DNA of 11,000 nucleotides from Gammaproteobacteria bacterium (GTDB taxonomy: Bacteria > Pseudomonadota > Gammaproteobacteria > SZUA-229), in NCBI GenBank assembly GCA_016764035.1, contig JAESSQ010000256.1, forward strand, positions 1 through 11,000. Direction: 5' to 3'. The notes beneath the pieces are model-generated. The model was not told the origin of the DNA, made no database searches, and saw only the letters and a list, made by a program, of their open reading frames with translations. Position 1 is the stretch's first letter; each line of letters begins with the position of its first letter. The position numbers and the translations under genes were made by a program. This document shows positions 1 through 7,104 of the stretch, piece by piece.

Positions 1-251
1 AACAACTGTGCATTATCAATTAACCCAGCTTTTACACTATGATCAGGCAGATCAGCAAGATGTTGAGTAATACCAGCAGAAAAATCCAGCATTTCATCGT
101 ATTCTGCCTGATTGACAATATCTCCATCGATGACGGCGTCACTGTAGTCCGCTCCAACGTAATCAATTAGTTGAAGTAGCTGTTGGGTATCTGCCAGTAC
201 TGGACTAGCAAAAAACATTAGTGCCGTAAATAAATAAGTTGCCGCTCTCAT
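1..251 (-). CDS. FTR1-family iron permease, N-terminal part (partial, runs off the window)
   Basis: Translating the minus strand from the ATG at 251 gives 83 codons open to the window edge. Residues 1-20 are a signal peptide ending FFASPVLA, followed by DTQQLLQLIDYVGADYSDAV and, shortly after, IVNQAEYDEML. I recognise this LLQL-DY-G-DY-AV...V-N-EY-EM pattern as the periplasmic N-terminal domain that precedes the membrane permease in FTR1-type high-affinity iron transporters of proteobacteria, some of which also carry a cytochrome c domain. The membrane part with its REXXE iron motifs would lie outside the window, so the call rests on the N-terminal domain only. The gene has its own upstream region with a candidate promoter and a Fur-like palindrome, so it is probably expressed separately from the czc genes. 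A weak GAG ribosome binding site lies about 9 nt before the ATG. Confidence 0.7.
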   Translation of the reverse strand, partial: MRAATYLFTALMFFASPVLADTQQLLQLIDYVGADYSDAVIDGDIVNQAEYDEMLDFSAGITQHLADLPDHSVKAGLIDNAQL

Positions 252-281
252 AGTGGGATCTCAATAAAAACATCAATTAAA

Positions 282-308
282 CGCGAATAATAACAGTTAT
301 CATTCGCG
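282..308. promoter_or_regulatory. 27-bp near-perfect palindrome, candidate Fur operator
   Basis: The arms CGCGAAT/ATTCGCG (282-288 and 302-308) and ATAAC/GTTAT are complementary around a central A, with a single mismatched pair (289/301). The minus-strand core TGATAAC-T-GTTATTA matches 11 of 14 positions of the 7-1-7 Fur motif TGATAAT-n-ATTATCA. It overlaps the spacer and -10 of the candidate promoter of the downstream FTR1-type iron permease, where an iron repressor would be expected to sit. Binding by Fur is inferred; another dimeric regulator could use the same palindrome. Confidence 0.5.
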
Positions 309-315
309 TATGTAA
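287..315 (-). promoter_or_regulatory. Candidate sigma-70 promoter of the FTR1-family gene
   Basis: On the minus strand, TTACAT (310-315) and TATTAT (287-292) are separated by exactly 17 nt. They match TTGACA at 4 of 6 and TATAAT at 5 of 6 positions. The -10 lies about 36 nt before the permease start codon, and the palindrome at 282-308 covers the -10 and most of the spacer. Prediction from sequence only. Confidence 0.42.
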
Positions 316-346
316 CCAACATGATTTAGACAGTTATATCAAGATT

Positions 347-367
347 GAAAAATTATTATTATTTTTC
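347..367. terminator. Weak AT-only hairpin at the end of the 86-aa gene
   Basis: GAAAAAT (347-353) and ATTTTTC (361-367) form a 7-bp stem with a 7-nt loop, overlapping the stop codon of the 86-aa ORF. It is nearly all A-T pairs, so termination would be weak; it might act in both directions. Confidence 0.25.
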
Positions 368-619
368 TGACGTACCATCATGACGGTCGTGATCTTGACT
401 CTTTTCATGCTCTTTTTCTTTCTTTGGCTCGTTCACAGCTTTCATGAAATCAGCCCAGTCGTCTTGATCCTGTTTTTTTTCAGCATTGCGCTCTACAGCA
501 CGTTCTCTTGCATCGAAATCATATGAGCTGCCACCTCCGCCGGCACCATGTGCGAACGCATACTGATAAGCAGTCATACTTAAAACAACCAGGGATAGAA
601 GTAATAGTTTTTTATGCAT
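359..619 (-). CDS. Small secreted, highly charged protein of unknown function (86 aa)
   Basis: Residues 1-23 form a signal peptide: a KK n-region, a Leu/Val-rich core, and a cleavage site at AFA|H. The mature part starts HGAGGGGSS and then becomes a hydrophilic Asp/Glu/Lys/Arg-rich segment, probably partly helical, ending in a His/Asp-rich tail (KSQDHDRHDG around residues 74-83). There is no cysteine and only one aromatic cluster. I do not recognise a family. A GGAG element lies 13 nt before the ATG, farther than usual. It sits after the czcA terminator and before the FTR1-type gene, so it has its own transcript or relies on read-through. The position and the His/Asp/Glu residues would suit a periplasmic metal-binding accessory, but that is inference. 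The signal peptide and ribosome site make it more likely a real gene than a chance ORF. Confidence 0.6.
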   Translation of the reverse strand: MHKKLLLLSLVVLSMTAYQYAFAHGAGGGGSSYDFDARERAVERNAEKKQDQDDWADFMKAVNEPKKEKEHEKSQDHDRHDGTSEK

Positions 620-723
620 AATATTTAGTAAACTCCAATTAAAAAATAATAGTTAAATTGCTACATAATCAATAAAAACATTATGGGCACCTCTATTAAT
701 TGCTTGCCATAACATTCTCCTTA

Positions 724-759
724 ATAAAAAAACGCCCCTATATTTATCGCAGGACGTTT
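724..759 (-). terminator. Rho-independent terminator of the czc operon
   Basis: On the minus strand, AAACGTCC (752-759) pairs with GGGCGTTT (730-737) with one G-U pair and a 14-nt loop, and the stem runs into a T tract (TTTTTTT then ATTAA). It starts 7 nt beyond the czcA stop codon at 767-769. Position, stem and T tract fit a terminator closing the operon. Confidence 0.8.
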
Positions 760-766
760 CACAATA

Positions 767-3700
767 TTAGTCTGAGTCTTTACTTTTTGAAAAATACTCA
801 AATAAGACCGGCACCACAAACGGGGTTAACAGGGTCGAAGAAAATAACCCACCGACCACCACCGTTGCCAATGGTCGCTGAACTTCAGAACCGACACCGG
901 TCGCCAGTAACATCGGTATCAACCCCAACGCTGCGATCGATGCGGTCATCAGCACCGGTCGCAGACGTGATAGTGCACCTTCGAACACCGCTTTATTGAT
1001 GTCTACGCCGACAAAAATACGTTGATTTATCGCATTCACCATCACCACACCATTGAGCACAGCGACACCGAACAATGCGATAAACCCAATGGAGCCAGGT
1101 ACCGATAGATATTGTCCGGAGATAAACAGGGCAGCGATACCTCCGATCAACGCCAGTGGAACATTGAGCATAATCAGTAACGCCTGACCGACTGAACTGA
1201 ATGCAAAATACAACAACAGAAGAATCAGTCCCAACGATACCGGTACCACGATCATCAGGCGCGCCTGTGCTCGTTGCTGGTTTTCGAACTGGCCACCGAA
1301 TACCACGGTATACCCTGGTGGCATGTCGATCTCATCGTCGATACGGCGTTGCAATTCGGCCACCAGACCACCCATGTCACGACCCTCGACATTGGTCTGG
1401 ATAACCACACGACGTTGTACGTCATCACGTCGAATCTGTGGTGGGCCGGATTCGATATCAACCTGTGCGATATCACCCAATCTCACCCAGGCACCACCTG
1501 GTGCCTGCAGTATCAGATTACGAATCGAATCAACATCGTTGCGATACTCTTTTGCAAGGCGCACATAGATATCATAACGTTCGTTACCGTTAATCACTTG
1601 CCCGGCAACACGTCCACCGATGGCATCGGCGACCAGATCCATCACCTGCGCCACCGGGATGCCGTATCGTGCCAGTTTGTCGCGATCGGGGCGCACCACA
1701 AGCTGTGCTTCACCGCCGATCTGCTCCATGGCAACACCACGAGTACCTTCTACTTTTTTTACCAGTGCTTCAATCTCACTGCCTTTTAGCGCCAGCATAT
1801 CCAGATCGGATCCGAACAGTTTAATCGCCAGCTGTGCACGCACGCCGGAAAGCAATTCATCGACACGTGTCGCAATGGGTTGTGAGAACGAAAATAACAG
1901 TCCTGGGTATTCCGACATTTTCCGCTCCATCAGTTTTTGCAATGCTTGCCGGTTGGAAGCGCTGGTCCACTCATGTACTGGCTTTAAACCAACAAACGTC
2001 TCCACATTCGATACCGGCTCCGGGTCACCGCCAATTTCTGGACGACCGACACGGCTGGTCGCGTAGATAACTTCTGGAAATGTCAGTAACGCGGCTTCCA
2101 GTTTAGCGGCAACTTTCAGTGACGTTTCCAAACTGGAAGACGGTGCTAACGTGGTTCGGATATTCAATGTTCCTTCTTCCAGCTCTGGAACAAACTCGGT
2201 GCCGAGAAAAGGAACCAGCAGCAGTGAACTTACAAATAAAACCAGCGCAGAGATAACGACAACTTTACGTCTTGCCTGTGCCCAGGGCAGCGCTTTTTGA
2301 TATATTTTTTCCAGTGGTGGCATCACGTAACCTGCTTTATGTTGCACCCCTTTGGTGAATAAGTAGGTCGCCAGTGCTGGCACCACCACCAGGGCAACCA
2401 GCAATGAAGCCATCATCGCCAACACAATCGAGATTGCCATCGGTTGGAACAATTTACCTTCGACGCCTTCAAGACTGAATAGTGGCGCAAATACGATTAT
2501 TATAATGAGCACTGCAAAAAATACCGGACGGCCGACTTCGCGCGCGGCTTCCTTAATGCGTAATGCCATACCGTGATCATCATGCGCTGAATCGTAGGGA
2601 TGTTTGTCATCAAGCGCCTGTTTTTGATGCATACCGTGTTGTTCATCTGCGTGTGTCAGGTGGCTAAAGATATGCTCCATCATTACCACCGAGCCGTCGA
2701 CCATCATGCCGATGGCAATCGCCAGACCACCGAGTGACATCAGGTTAGCCGATACACCCCAGTGGGCCATCGCCATCAGGGCCAAACCGATAGAGATCGG
2801 TACCGAAATAAGCACCAAAAACGTCGCGCGCAGGTTGACAAGAAATAGCATCAGTACGATCACAATCAAAACGAAAGCCTCGAGCAATGCCTTCGTAACG
2901 GTAGATACCGCCTGATCGACCAGGCTGGCCTGATCATAAAACGGCTCCAACGTTACACCATCGGGTAGCGCCGTCTGAATAGCTGCTAGTCGAGATTTTA
3001 TGCCGTCGATGGTCGCTTTGGTGTTTGCTCCCAGACGCTTGAGTACCACGCCGGCGACCACTTCACCCAGTGCTTCGGGATTACCGTTGGCATCACGTCG
3101 GGTAATAGAGACTGCCCCTTGGCGAATTTCAGGACCAAAATCGACAGTAGCGACATCCTTCACACGCACCACGACACCATCGACATTTTTTAACGGAATA
3201 TTACCGATATCACGCAGACCATCGTCACCACTGCGCACCCAGCCGACACCACGCACCACCAGTTGTTCGGCACCGCGGTTCATGTACCAGCCACCAGCAT
3301 TACGGTTATTATTTTCGACTGCCGTGGCGACATCATCGCCGTTCAGTTCATATGCCAGCAGTCTATCCGGGATAAGCTGTACCTGATACTGACGTACTTC
3401 ACCACCAAACGAAAGCACCTCGGTAACACCACCGACCGGCATCAACAATAATTTAACGATCCAGTCGTTATAACTGCGCAGGGTTATCGCGTCATATTTC
3501 TCATTGTCGTCTGCACGCAGGATATATTGATAGACCTGCCCCAGACCCGACGTATTTGGACCGATGCCCGGCGTACCGATGCCATCAGGTATCTGCTCTC
3601 TCGCCGTCTGCAACCGTTCGAACACCAGTTGTCGAGCAAAATAGATATCGGTGCCTTCTTTAAACACCACCGTAATTACCGACAGTCCGGTCTTGGAGAT

Positions 3701-3952
3701 AGAGCGTACTTCTTCGACATCGGGCAGGGCATACATCACCGCTTCGATCGGAAAAGTGATCAGTTGCTCGACCTCTTCCGCCGCCAGTCCTCTCGCCTCG
3801 GTATTGATCTGCACCTGTACATTGGTCACATCCGGAAACGCATCCAGGTTGAGTTGTGGCAAAATAAGACTGCCGCCAACGGCAGTTGCTATCAAGGCAA
3901 GAACCACCAGTAAACGATTCTTGACTGACCAGTTTATAATTGCATCTAACAT
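767..3952 (-). CDS. czcA: CzcA-type heavy-metal efflux RND pump (1061 aa)
   Basis: This is the inner-membrane, proton-driven pump of a tripartite heavy-metal exporter. Full length for the HME-RND family: TM1 near residues 12-30, a porter domain near 40-330, TM2-TM6 near 352-535, a second porter domain near 585-895, and C-terminal membrane segments near 898-1052. TM4 carries MMVDGSVVMMEH with D419 and E426, matching the proton-relay Asp and Glu of CzcA. The first relay Asp of CzcA (D402) is Ala here (A413), as in E. coli CusA. The three CusA methionine-ligand positions appear to be N649, E699 and I765, which argues against Cu(I)/Ag(I) and for divalent cations (alignment from memory). The loop after TM4 (427-460) has eight histidines. 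The ATG lies 24 nt after czcB and has AGGA 9 nt upstream. The family is certain; the metal (Zn, Cd, Co, Ni or other) is not. Confidence 0.93.
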   Translation of the reverse strand: MLDAIINWSVKNRLLVVLALIATAVGGSLILPQLNLDAFPDVTNVQVQINTEARGLAAEEVEQLITFPIEAVMYALPDVEEVRSISKTGLSVITVVFKEGTDIYFARQLVFERLQTAREQIPDGIGTPGIGPNTSGLGQVYQYILRADDNEKYDAITLRSYNDWIVKLLLMPVGGVTEVLSFGGEVRQYQVQLIPDRLLAYELNGDDVATAVENNNRNAGGWYMNRGAEQLVVRGVGWVRSGDDGLRDIGNIPLKNVDGVVVRVKDVATVDFGPEIRQGAVSITRRDANGNPEALGEVVAGVVLKRLGANTKATIDGIKSRLAAIQTALPDGVTLEPFYDQASLVDQAVSTVTKALLEAFVLIVIVLMLFLVNLRATFLVLISVPISIGLALMAMAHWGVSANLMSLGGLAIAIGMMVDGSVVMMEHIFSHLTHADEQHGMHQKQALDDKHPYDSAHDDHGMALRIKEAAREVGRPVFFAVLIIIIVFAPLFSLEGVEGKLFQPMAISIVLAMMASLLVALVVVPALATYLFTKGVQHKAGYVMPPLEKIYQKALPWAQARRKVVVISALVLFVSSLLLVPFLGTEFVPELEEGTLNIRTTLAPSSSLETSLKVAAKLEAALLTFPEVIYATSRVGRPEIGGDPEPVSNVETFVGLKPVHEWTSASNRQALQKLMERKMSEYPGLLFSFSQPIATRVDELLSGVRAQLAIKLFGSDLDMLALKGSEIEALVKKVEGTRGVAMEQIGGEAQLVVRPDRDKLARYGIPVAQVMDLVADAIGGRVAGQVINGNERYDIYVRLAKEYRNDVDSIRNLILQAPGGAWVRLGDIAQVDIESGPPQIRRDDVQRRVVIQTNVEGRDMGGLVAELQRRIDDEIDMPPGYTVVFGGQFENQQRAQARLMIVVPVSLGLILLLLYFAFSSVGQALLIMLNVPLALIGGIAALFISGQYLSVPGSIGFIALFGVAVLNGVVMVNAINQRIFVGVDINKAVFEGALSRLRPVLMTASIAALGLIPMLLATGVGSEVQRPLATVVVGGLFSSTLLTPFVVPVLFEYFSKSKDSD

Positions 3953-3976
3953 AATATTAATTCCTGGTGGCTACGT

Positions 3977-5188
3977 CTAATGGTTATGTATGGAGAAACC
4001 GGCTTTAGCCAGTTCTGACTGAACAAAAAAAGCCCCGCTCGTCACGACACGCGTACCGGGCGCGATACCTTCGATCACGATCAGATTGCCAACCGTTCTG
4101 ACAAACTCGATTTCCTGTGGCTCGAATTCACCGGTTTCGTGTTCGGTGAAAACCACCCAGTCACCGTCCGGGCTTCTCAGTACCGCGTCGACAGGCACTG
4201 CCAGCACCTGTTCACTACTACTATTACTGTTTATCTGCACCTGAACAAAAACACCCGGATGTAATTCATCTTCAGGATTAGCCACTTCGATACGCACTCC
4301 GAGTGTACGTGTGTCTTCATCTAATGCATGGTGCAACTGCACTACCACACCTGGAAAATGCCGGTTGCCAGCGATAACATTGACCTTACTACCGGTCGAT
4401 ACCAGCGCCGCCTGGGTGGATGTCAGTTTGGCTTCCACCCATAGTGAAGATTCGTCACTGATGACAAACAGTGCCCGGCCTGGTTCGATGAGTTCACCGA
4501 CGATAAATTTATCCGCGATGACCGTACCTGACTGAGAGGACAACAACTGAAATGTGCCATTAGCTTGCGTAGCATCACCACTTTTCATGAATTCATCGGC
4601 TTGTGCTGAAGACATGCCATAAGCCAATACACGCGCTTTTGCCTGCTCATGATTTACCCGCGCCTCGGTATAACGTCTTGCCGATACGACTTTTCTGCCT
4701 AACTTTTTCACTCTCAACCACTCGCGATGAGACACCAGCAGATCGCCCTGTGCGGTTGCCATTTCCACACTGGTAAGCGTCACCAGAGGATGACCCGTAC
4801 TCACCGAATCGCCCAGTTTTGTCTGGCGTTCGACAACCTGTGCTGAGACTCGTGGTGTTACCGAAGTCGTTTTATATTCATTCAACATGATTTCACCGGG
4901 CGCATTAACAACATCAGCGACACCTTGTAATTGGATAGCTTTGACGGCGATGCCCGCCACTTCGCGTTGCCTGCTGGTCAGCTTTACTGACTGCTCTTCT
5001 TCGTGATTTTCTTCTTCGCGACCACCTTCTTCATGGCCACTCTCCTCGTGACCGCTGTCATCATGATCAGCTTCTCTGTGACCGTCTGCTGCAAATGCAA
5101 CATTCATCATGGTAAGTGATACTGTCAACAGCAGAACTTTTACAAAGTTCATATTTAATATTTCTAAATTATTTACATTGGTATCCAT
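3977..5188 (-). CDS. czcB: CzcB-type membrane-fusion protein, His-rich N-terminus (403 aa)
   Basis: This is the periplasmic adaptor joining the RND pump to the outer-membrane factor. Residues 13-33 (MNFVKVLLLT to VAFA) are the signal segment. Residues 35-66 form an acidic, His-rich stretch (H37, H42, H47, H52, H62) typical of CzcB-like adaptors and likely to bind metal. The core follows: a first lipoyl/barrel-sandwich half near 95-145, a helical hairpin near 145-210, the second half near 211-245 (SGTVIADKFIVGE), a beta-barrel near 248-320 and a membrane-proximal domain near 325-395. It ends in HNH. The first ATG overlaps the czcC stop (TAATG) and has the same leader as czcC, which favours 5188. 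An internal Met at residue 13 (5152) gives a more usual signal peptide but has a poor ribosome site. Metal specificity cannot be read from this protein. Confidence 0.9.
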   Translation of the reverse strand: MDTNVNNLEILNMNFVKVLLLTVSLTMMNVAFAADGHREADHDDSGHEESGHEEGGREEENHEEEQSVKLTSRQREVAGIAVKAIQLQGVADVVNAPGEIMLNEYKTTSVTPRVSAQVVERQTKLGDSVSTGHPLVTLTSVEMATAQGDLLVSHREWLRVKKLGRKVVSARRYTEARVNHEQAKARVLAYGMSSAQADEFMKSGDATQANGTFQLLSSQSGTVIADKFIVGELIEPGRALFVISDESSLWVEAKLTSTQAALVSTGSKVNVIAGNRHFPGVVVQLHHALDEDTRTLGVRIEVANPEDELHPGVFVQVQINSNSSSEQVLAVPVDAVLRSPDGDWVVFTEHETGEFEPQEIEFVRTVGNLIVIEGIAPGTRVVTSGAFFVQSELAKAGFSIHNH

Positions 5189-5203
5189 TATTTGTCTCTC
5201 GTA
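5186..5203 (-). promoter_or_regulatory. czcB ribosome binding site, start-deciding, shared with czcC
   Basis: The 18 nt TACGAGAGACAAATAATG match the czcC start region TACGAGAGTTAAACAATG (6532-6549) at 15 of 18 positions, with GAGAG at the same 7-nt distance from ATG. This supports 5188 as the czcB start over the internal Met at 5152. Confidence 0.55.
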
Positions 5204-6534
5204 TTAGTTGCCTGCTGGTTATTCAACCAGTGCCCGATTTTTCCTGAAGCGATTAGCCATTCACTCCAGTCCGTCAACATACGGCCACGTTGTTCGATAG
5301 CACTGGCTTTGGTTTGCAGTGCCTGATTAAGCTGTATCAGATAATCGGTAGTATTTAATTCACCGGCCTTCCATAAACGCTCGAGTAATTTGATCTGTTC
5401 GTTCAGTGTATTTGCGCCGGATTTTTCCCATGCCTGCCATGCCTCGCGACTTAACTGGTAAGAGATAATGGCGACCTCAAGTCGACTTTTGAGTTTACGA
5501 TAATCGTTTACAGATTCACGCTCTGTCTGAATCATTTCTGCATTAGCAGCAGAGATTTCTGCCCGAAAGTTGTTTCTGACTTGTAATGGAATAGACAAGT
5601 TAAGTCCGAGTAAAGTATCCTGCTCTTCTTTACCCGCACGAATGGTGATGGTTGGATTCACCGTACCCAGACCGGCCTGCACTTTCACATTCGCCTGTGC
5701 AGCTTTTACTCGCGAAAGGATCTCGCGCATCCGCGGTAACCGTCTAACTGACTTTTCGATTTCCTGCGATTTTGTGTTTTGATTTAAAACCGGATCAGGC
5801 ATATCAAGGTCTGCCAACAACGATGCCAATTTCGACCAGTCAGTATTCACACTGCCACTAAGCGAAATCAGATTTTGTACTGCACGTGCATGTTGCGAGA
5901 CAGCATCAGCACGTTTGAAACGTGCCTGTGCGAAAGTCAGGTTAGCAAGATCGACTTCGACCTTGTTAAGATCGCCGGCATCAAAACGTTGCCTGGCTAG
6001 TTTCGCAGAACGTTGCATCAATGTATTGGTCTGCTCTGCAAGTTCTCTCAGCGCCATCGTCATTTGGTAACCAGACAGACCACCGAGAAATGCTATTGCA
6101 ACTTCGCGACGGGAGGACTCTAACGCATAGCGCGCAGCAGTTTTTCGTGAACCCGCTACTGCCGTCCTGGCACCTCGAGTATCACCCCAGTCGATAGTCT
6201 GGCTCAAGCCTATTGATGTTGAGTCAGTTTCTGCCGTTTCAGTATCGAACTCAAGTTCCGGGTTATAGAGCGCTTTATCAGCTGCCACTAATTGATAACC
6301 GGCAGTGTCCACAGCCGATTTCGCAGCCAATACCAAGGGATGATTATTTACATTTTTGTTTAACCAACGTTGCAAAATTACTTTGCTTCTGGTTACTTTA
6401 GACGTCTGTTTAATTACAGTATTATTAACTACACCAGCATAACTGACGCCAACTACGGAAGCATCGATAATGGATGCGACAGATACGAAACTAATGGCTA
6501 TAAACAGGCCACGTTTAACTTTTAGGTTTATCAT
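5188..6534 (-). CDS. czcC: CzcC-type outer-membrane factor, TolC/OEP family (448 aa)
   Basis: This is the outer-membrane channel of the Czc exporter. A signal peptide covers about residues 1-33 (cleavage near SYA|G). There is no lipobox cysteine, so it is not a typical OMF lipoprotein. Two OEP-type repeats follow (about 58-250 and 265-435): long Ala/Gln/Arg-rich helices interrupted by strands, with recognisable elements YNPELEFDTE, GLSQTIDWGDTRGAR, ARQRFDAGDLNKVEVDLANL and, in the second half, ERLWKAGELNTTDYLIQLNQ. The G-L-S-Q strand, the F-AGDL-EVD turn and its repeat-two counterpart W-AGEL-TTDYL are the usual CzcC/OMF landmarks. Length is normal for the family. The ribosome site GAGAG lies 7 nt before ATG. 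The stop overlaps the czcB start by one base, implying coupled translation. It is separated from the upstream small gene by about 97 nt with two hairpins. Confidence 0.9.
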   Translation of the reverse strand: MINLKVKRGLFIAISFVSVASIIDASVVGVSYAGVVNNTVIKQTSKVTRSKVILQRWLNKNVNNHPLVLAAKSAVDTAGYQLVAADKALYNPELEFDTETAETDSTSIGLSQTIDWGDTRGARTAVAGSRKTAARYALESSRREVAIAFLGGLSGYQMTMALRELAEQTNTLMQRSAKLARQRFDAGDLNKVEVDLANLTFAQARFKRADAVSQHARAVQNLISLSGSVNTDWSKLASLLADLDMPDPVLNQNTKSQEIEKSVRRLPRMREILSRVKAAQANVKVQAGLGTVNPTITIRAGKEEQDTLLGLNLSIPLQVRNNFRAEISAANAEMIQTERESVNDYRKLKSRLEVAIISYQLSREAWQAWEKSGANTLNEQIKLLERLWKAGELNTTDYLIQLNQALQTKASAIEQRGRMLTDWSEWLIASGKIGHWLNNQQATNTRDK

Positions 6535-6549
6535 TGTTTAACTCTCGTA
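6532..6549 (-). promoter_or_regulatory. czcC ribosome binding site, twin of the czcB leader
   Basis: TACGAGAGTTAAACAATG contains a GAGAG Shine-Dalgarno 7 nt before the ATG and is nearly identical to the czcB start region (15 of 18). It fixes the czcC start. Confidence 0.5.
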
Positions 6550-6561
6550 AAATACGACAAA

Positions 6562-6588
6562 CACAAACCTGTGTATTTCAGGTGTGTG
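6562..6588 (-). other. RNA hairpin in the czcC leader (second of two)
   Basis: A CACA/TGTG outer stem (4 bp), a single mismatch and an ACCTG/CAGGT inner stem (5 bp) enclose a 7-nt loop. It lies about 28 nt before the czcC start. There is no T tract on the minus strand, so it is unlikely to be a simple terminator; it may affect message stability or translation. Confidence 0.35.
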
Positions 6589-6596
6589 CTCCAAGC

Positions 6597-6617
6597 AGCA
6601 CTATTATAAATAGTGCT
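6597..6617 (-). other. Perfect 9-bp inverted repeat between the small gene and czcC
   Basis: AGCACTATT and AATAGTGCT are perfect complements around a 3-nt loop, 14 nt beyond the stop of the upstream small gene. The minus strand has no U tract after it. It could be an RNA processing or stabilising hairpin or a protein operator. The loop region contains TATAAT on the minus strand, but no matching -35 is seen. Confidence 0.45.
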
Positions 6618-6631
6618 TACAATTTCAGGAG

Positions 6632-7027
6632 TTAAACGCGGGGAGGTCTTAGATCGGGTGTTACGACAAACGTAGTTAAATCTTCGGAGAATTCCAGAAG
6701 TTCACTTGACTGATTCATATTGCAGAGATAACCGTTCTTCGTGAAAATCGCCTGTATGTGCGCTGAAATATGCCCACAATGGTCACAACCCACATCTGAA
6801 GAAGACGCATGCTCTGAGTTTTCATCACCTGCGTGCTGATCGGCTGGCTGATTACCCAGATAGAGAGATGTCAATATTATATTATCAAGTTCATCGCTGT
6901 TTATCGCGAGTGCATGGTCGTCATACGCCCATGCACTTCCGTAACCGAAGGTACAGATGACAAGTATAGATAACAATATTTTTTTCAGTCCAGGCATATT
7001 CCGCAATAAAGTTCTGTTGTATATCAT
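6632..7027 (-). CDS. Small secreted CDHCGH-motif protein, CzcI-like (131 aa)
   Basis: From the ATG at 7027, residues 11-34 (MPGLKKILLS to SAWA) form a clear signal peptide. The mature protein has H38, an acidic His-containing stretch (H65, H73), then the compact motif C81-D-H83-C84-G-H86 with H90 and, further on, C102. It ends in the proline/arginine tail PDLRPPRV. Small secreted proteins with Cys/His motifs and a PP-R tail are often found just before czcCBA operons (CzcI or DUF2946-like). I recognise the style and position but cannot confirm the family. The likely role is periplasmic metal binding or modulation of the efflux system. Three starts are possible: TTG 7033, ATG 7027 and ATG 6997. 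The last gives the most usual 24-residue signal peptide; none has a strong ribosome site. Confidence 0.65.
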   Translation of the reverse strand: MIYNRTLLRNMPGLKKILLSILVICTFGYGSAWAYDDHALAINSDELDNIILTSLYLGNQPADQHAGDENSEHASSSDVGCDHCGHISAHIQAIFTKNGYLCNMNQSSELLEFSEDLTTFVVTPDLRPPRV

Positions 7028-7073
7028 GATCAATAATTTGGTAAGGCAACTTTAAGTCTAGCAAAGTTCCATC

Positions 7074-7091
7074 AAAAAATAATTATTCTTT
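7074..7091. promoter_or_regulatory. AT-rich palindrome upstream of the CzcI-like gene
   Basis: AAAAAATAATTATTCTTT is self-complementary around TAATTA with one mismatched pair. It lies about 47 nt upstream of the 7027 start, in the stretch that should contain the czc promoter. Such AT-rich palindromes also occur by chance, so a regulatory role is only suggested. Confidence 0.25.
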
Positions 7092-7104
7092 TCCAGCCAC
7101 GAGC

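Noticed and set aside
620..720. Promoter-like hexamers TTGATT and TATTAT before the 86-aa gene
   Set aside because: The spacing is only 15 nt in a very AT-rich stretch, so it could not be told from background.
1201..2066. Several plus-strand ORFs of 60-170 codons opposite czcA
   Set aside because: They are antisense shadows of a full-length, strongly recognisable pump gene and show no ribosome sites or family likeness.
6603..6608. Perfect TATAAT on the minus strand before czcC
   Set aside because: No -35 lies at 16-19 nt, and the hexamer is formed by the loop and arm of the inverted repeat.
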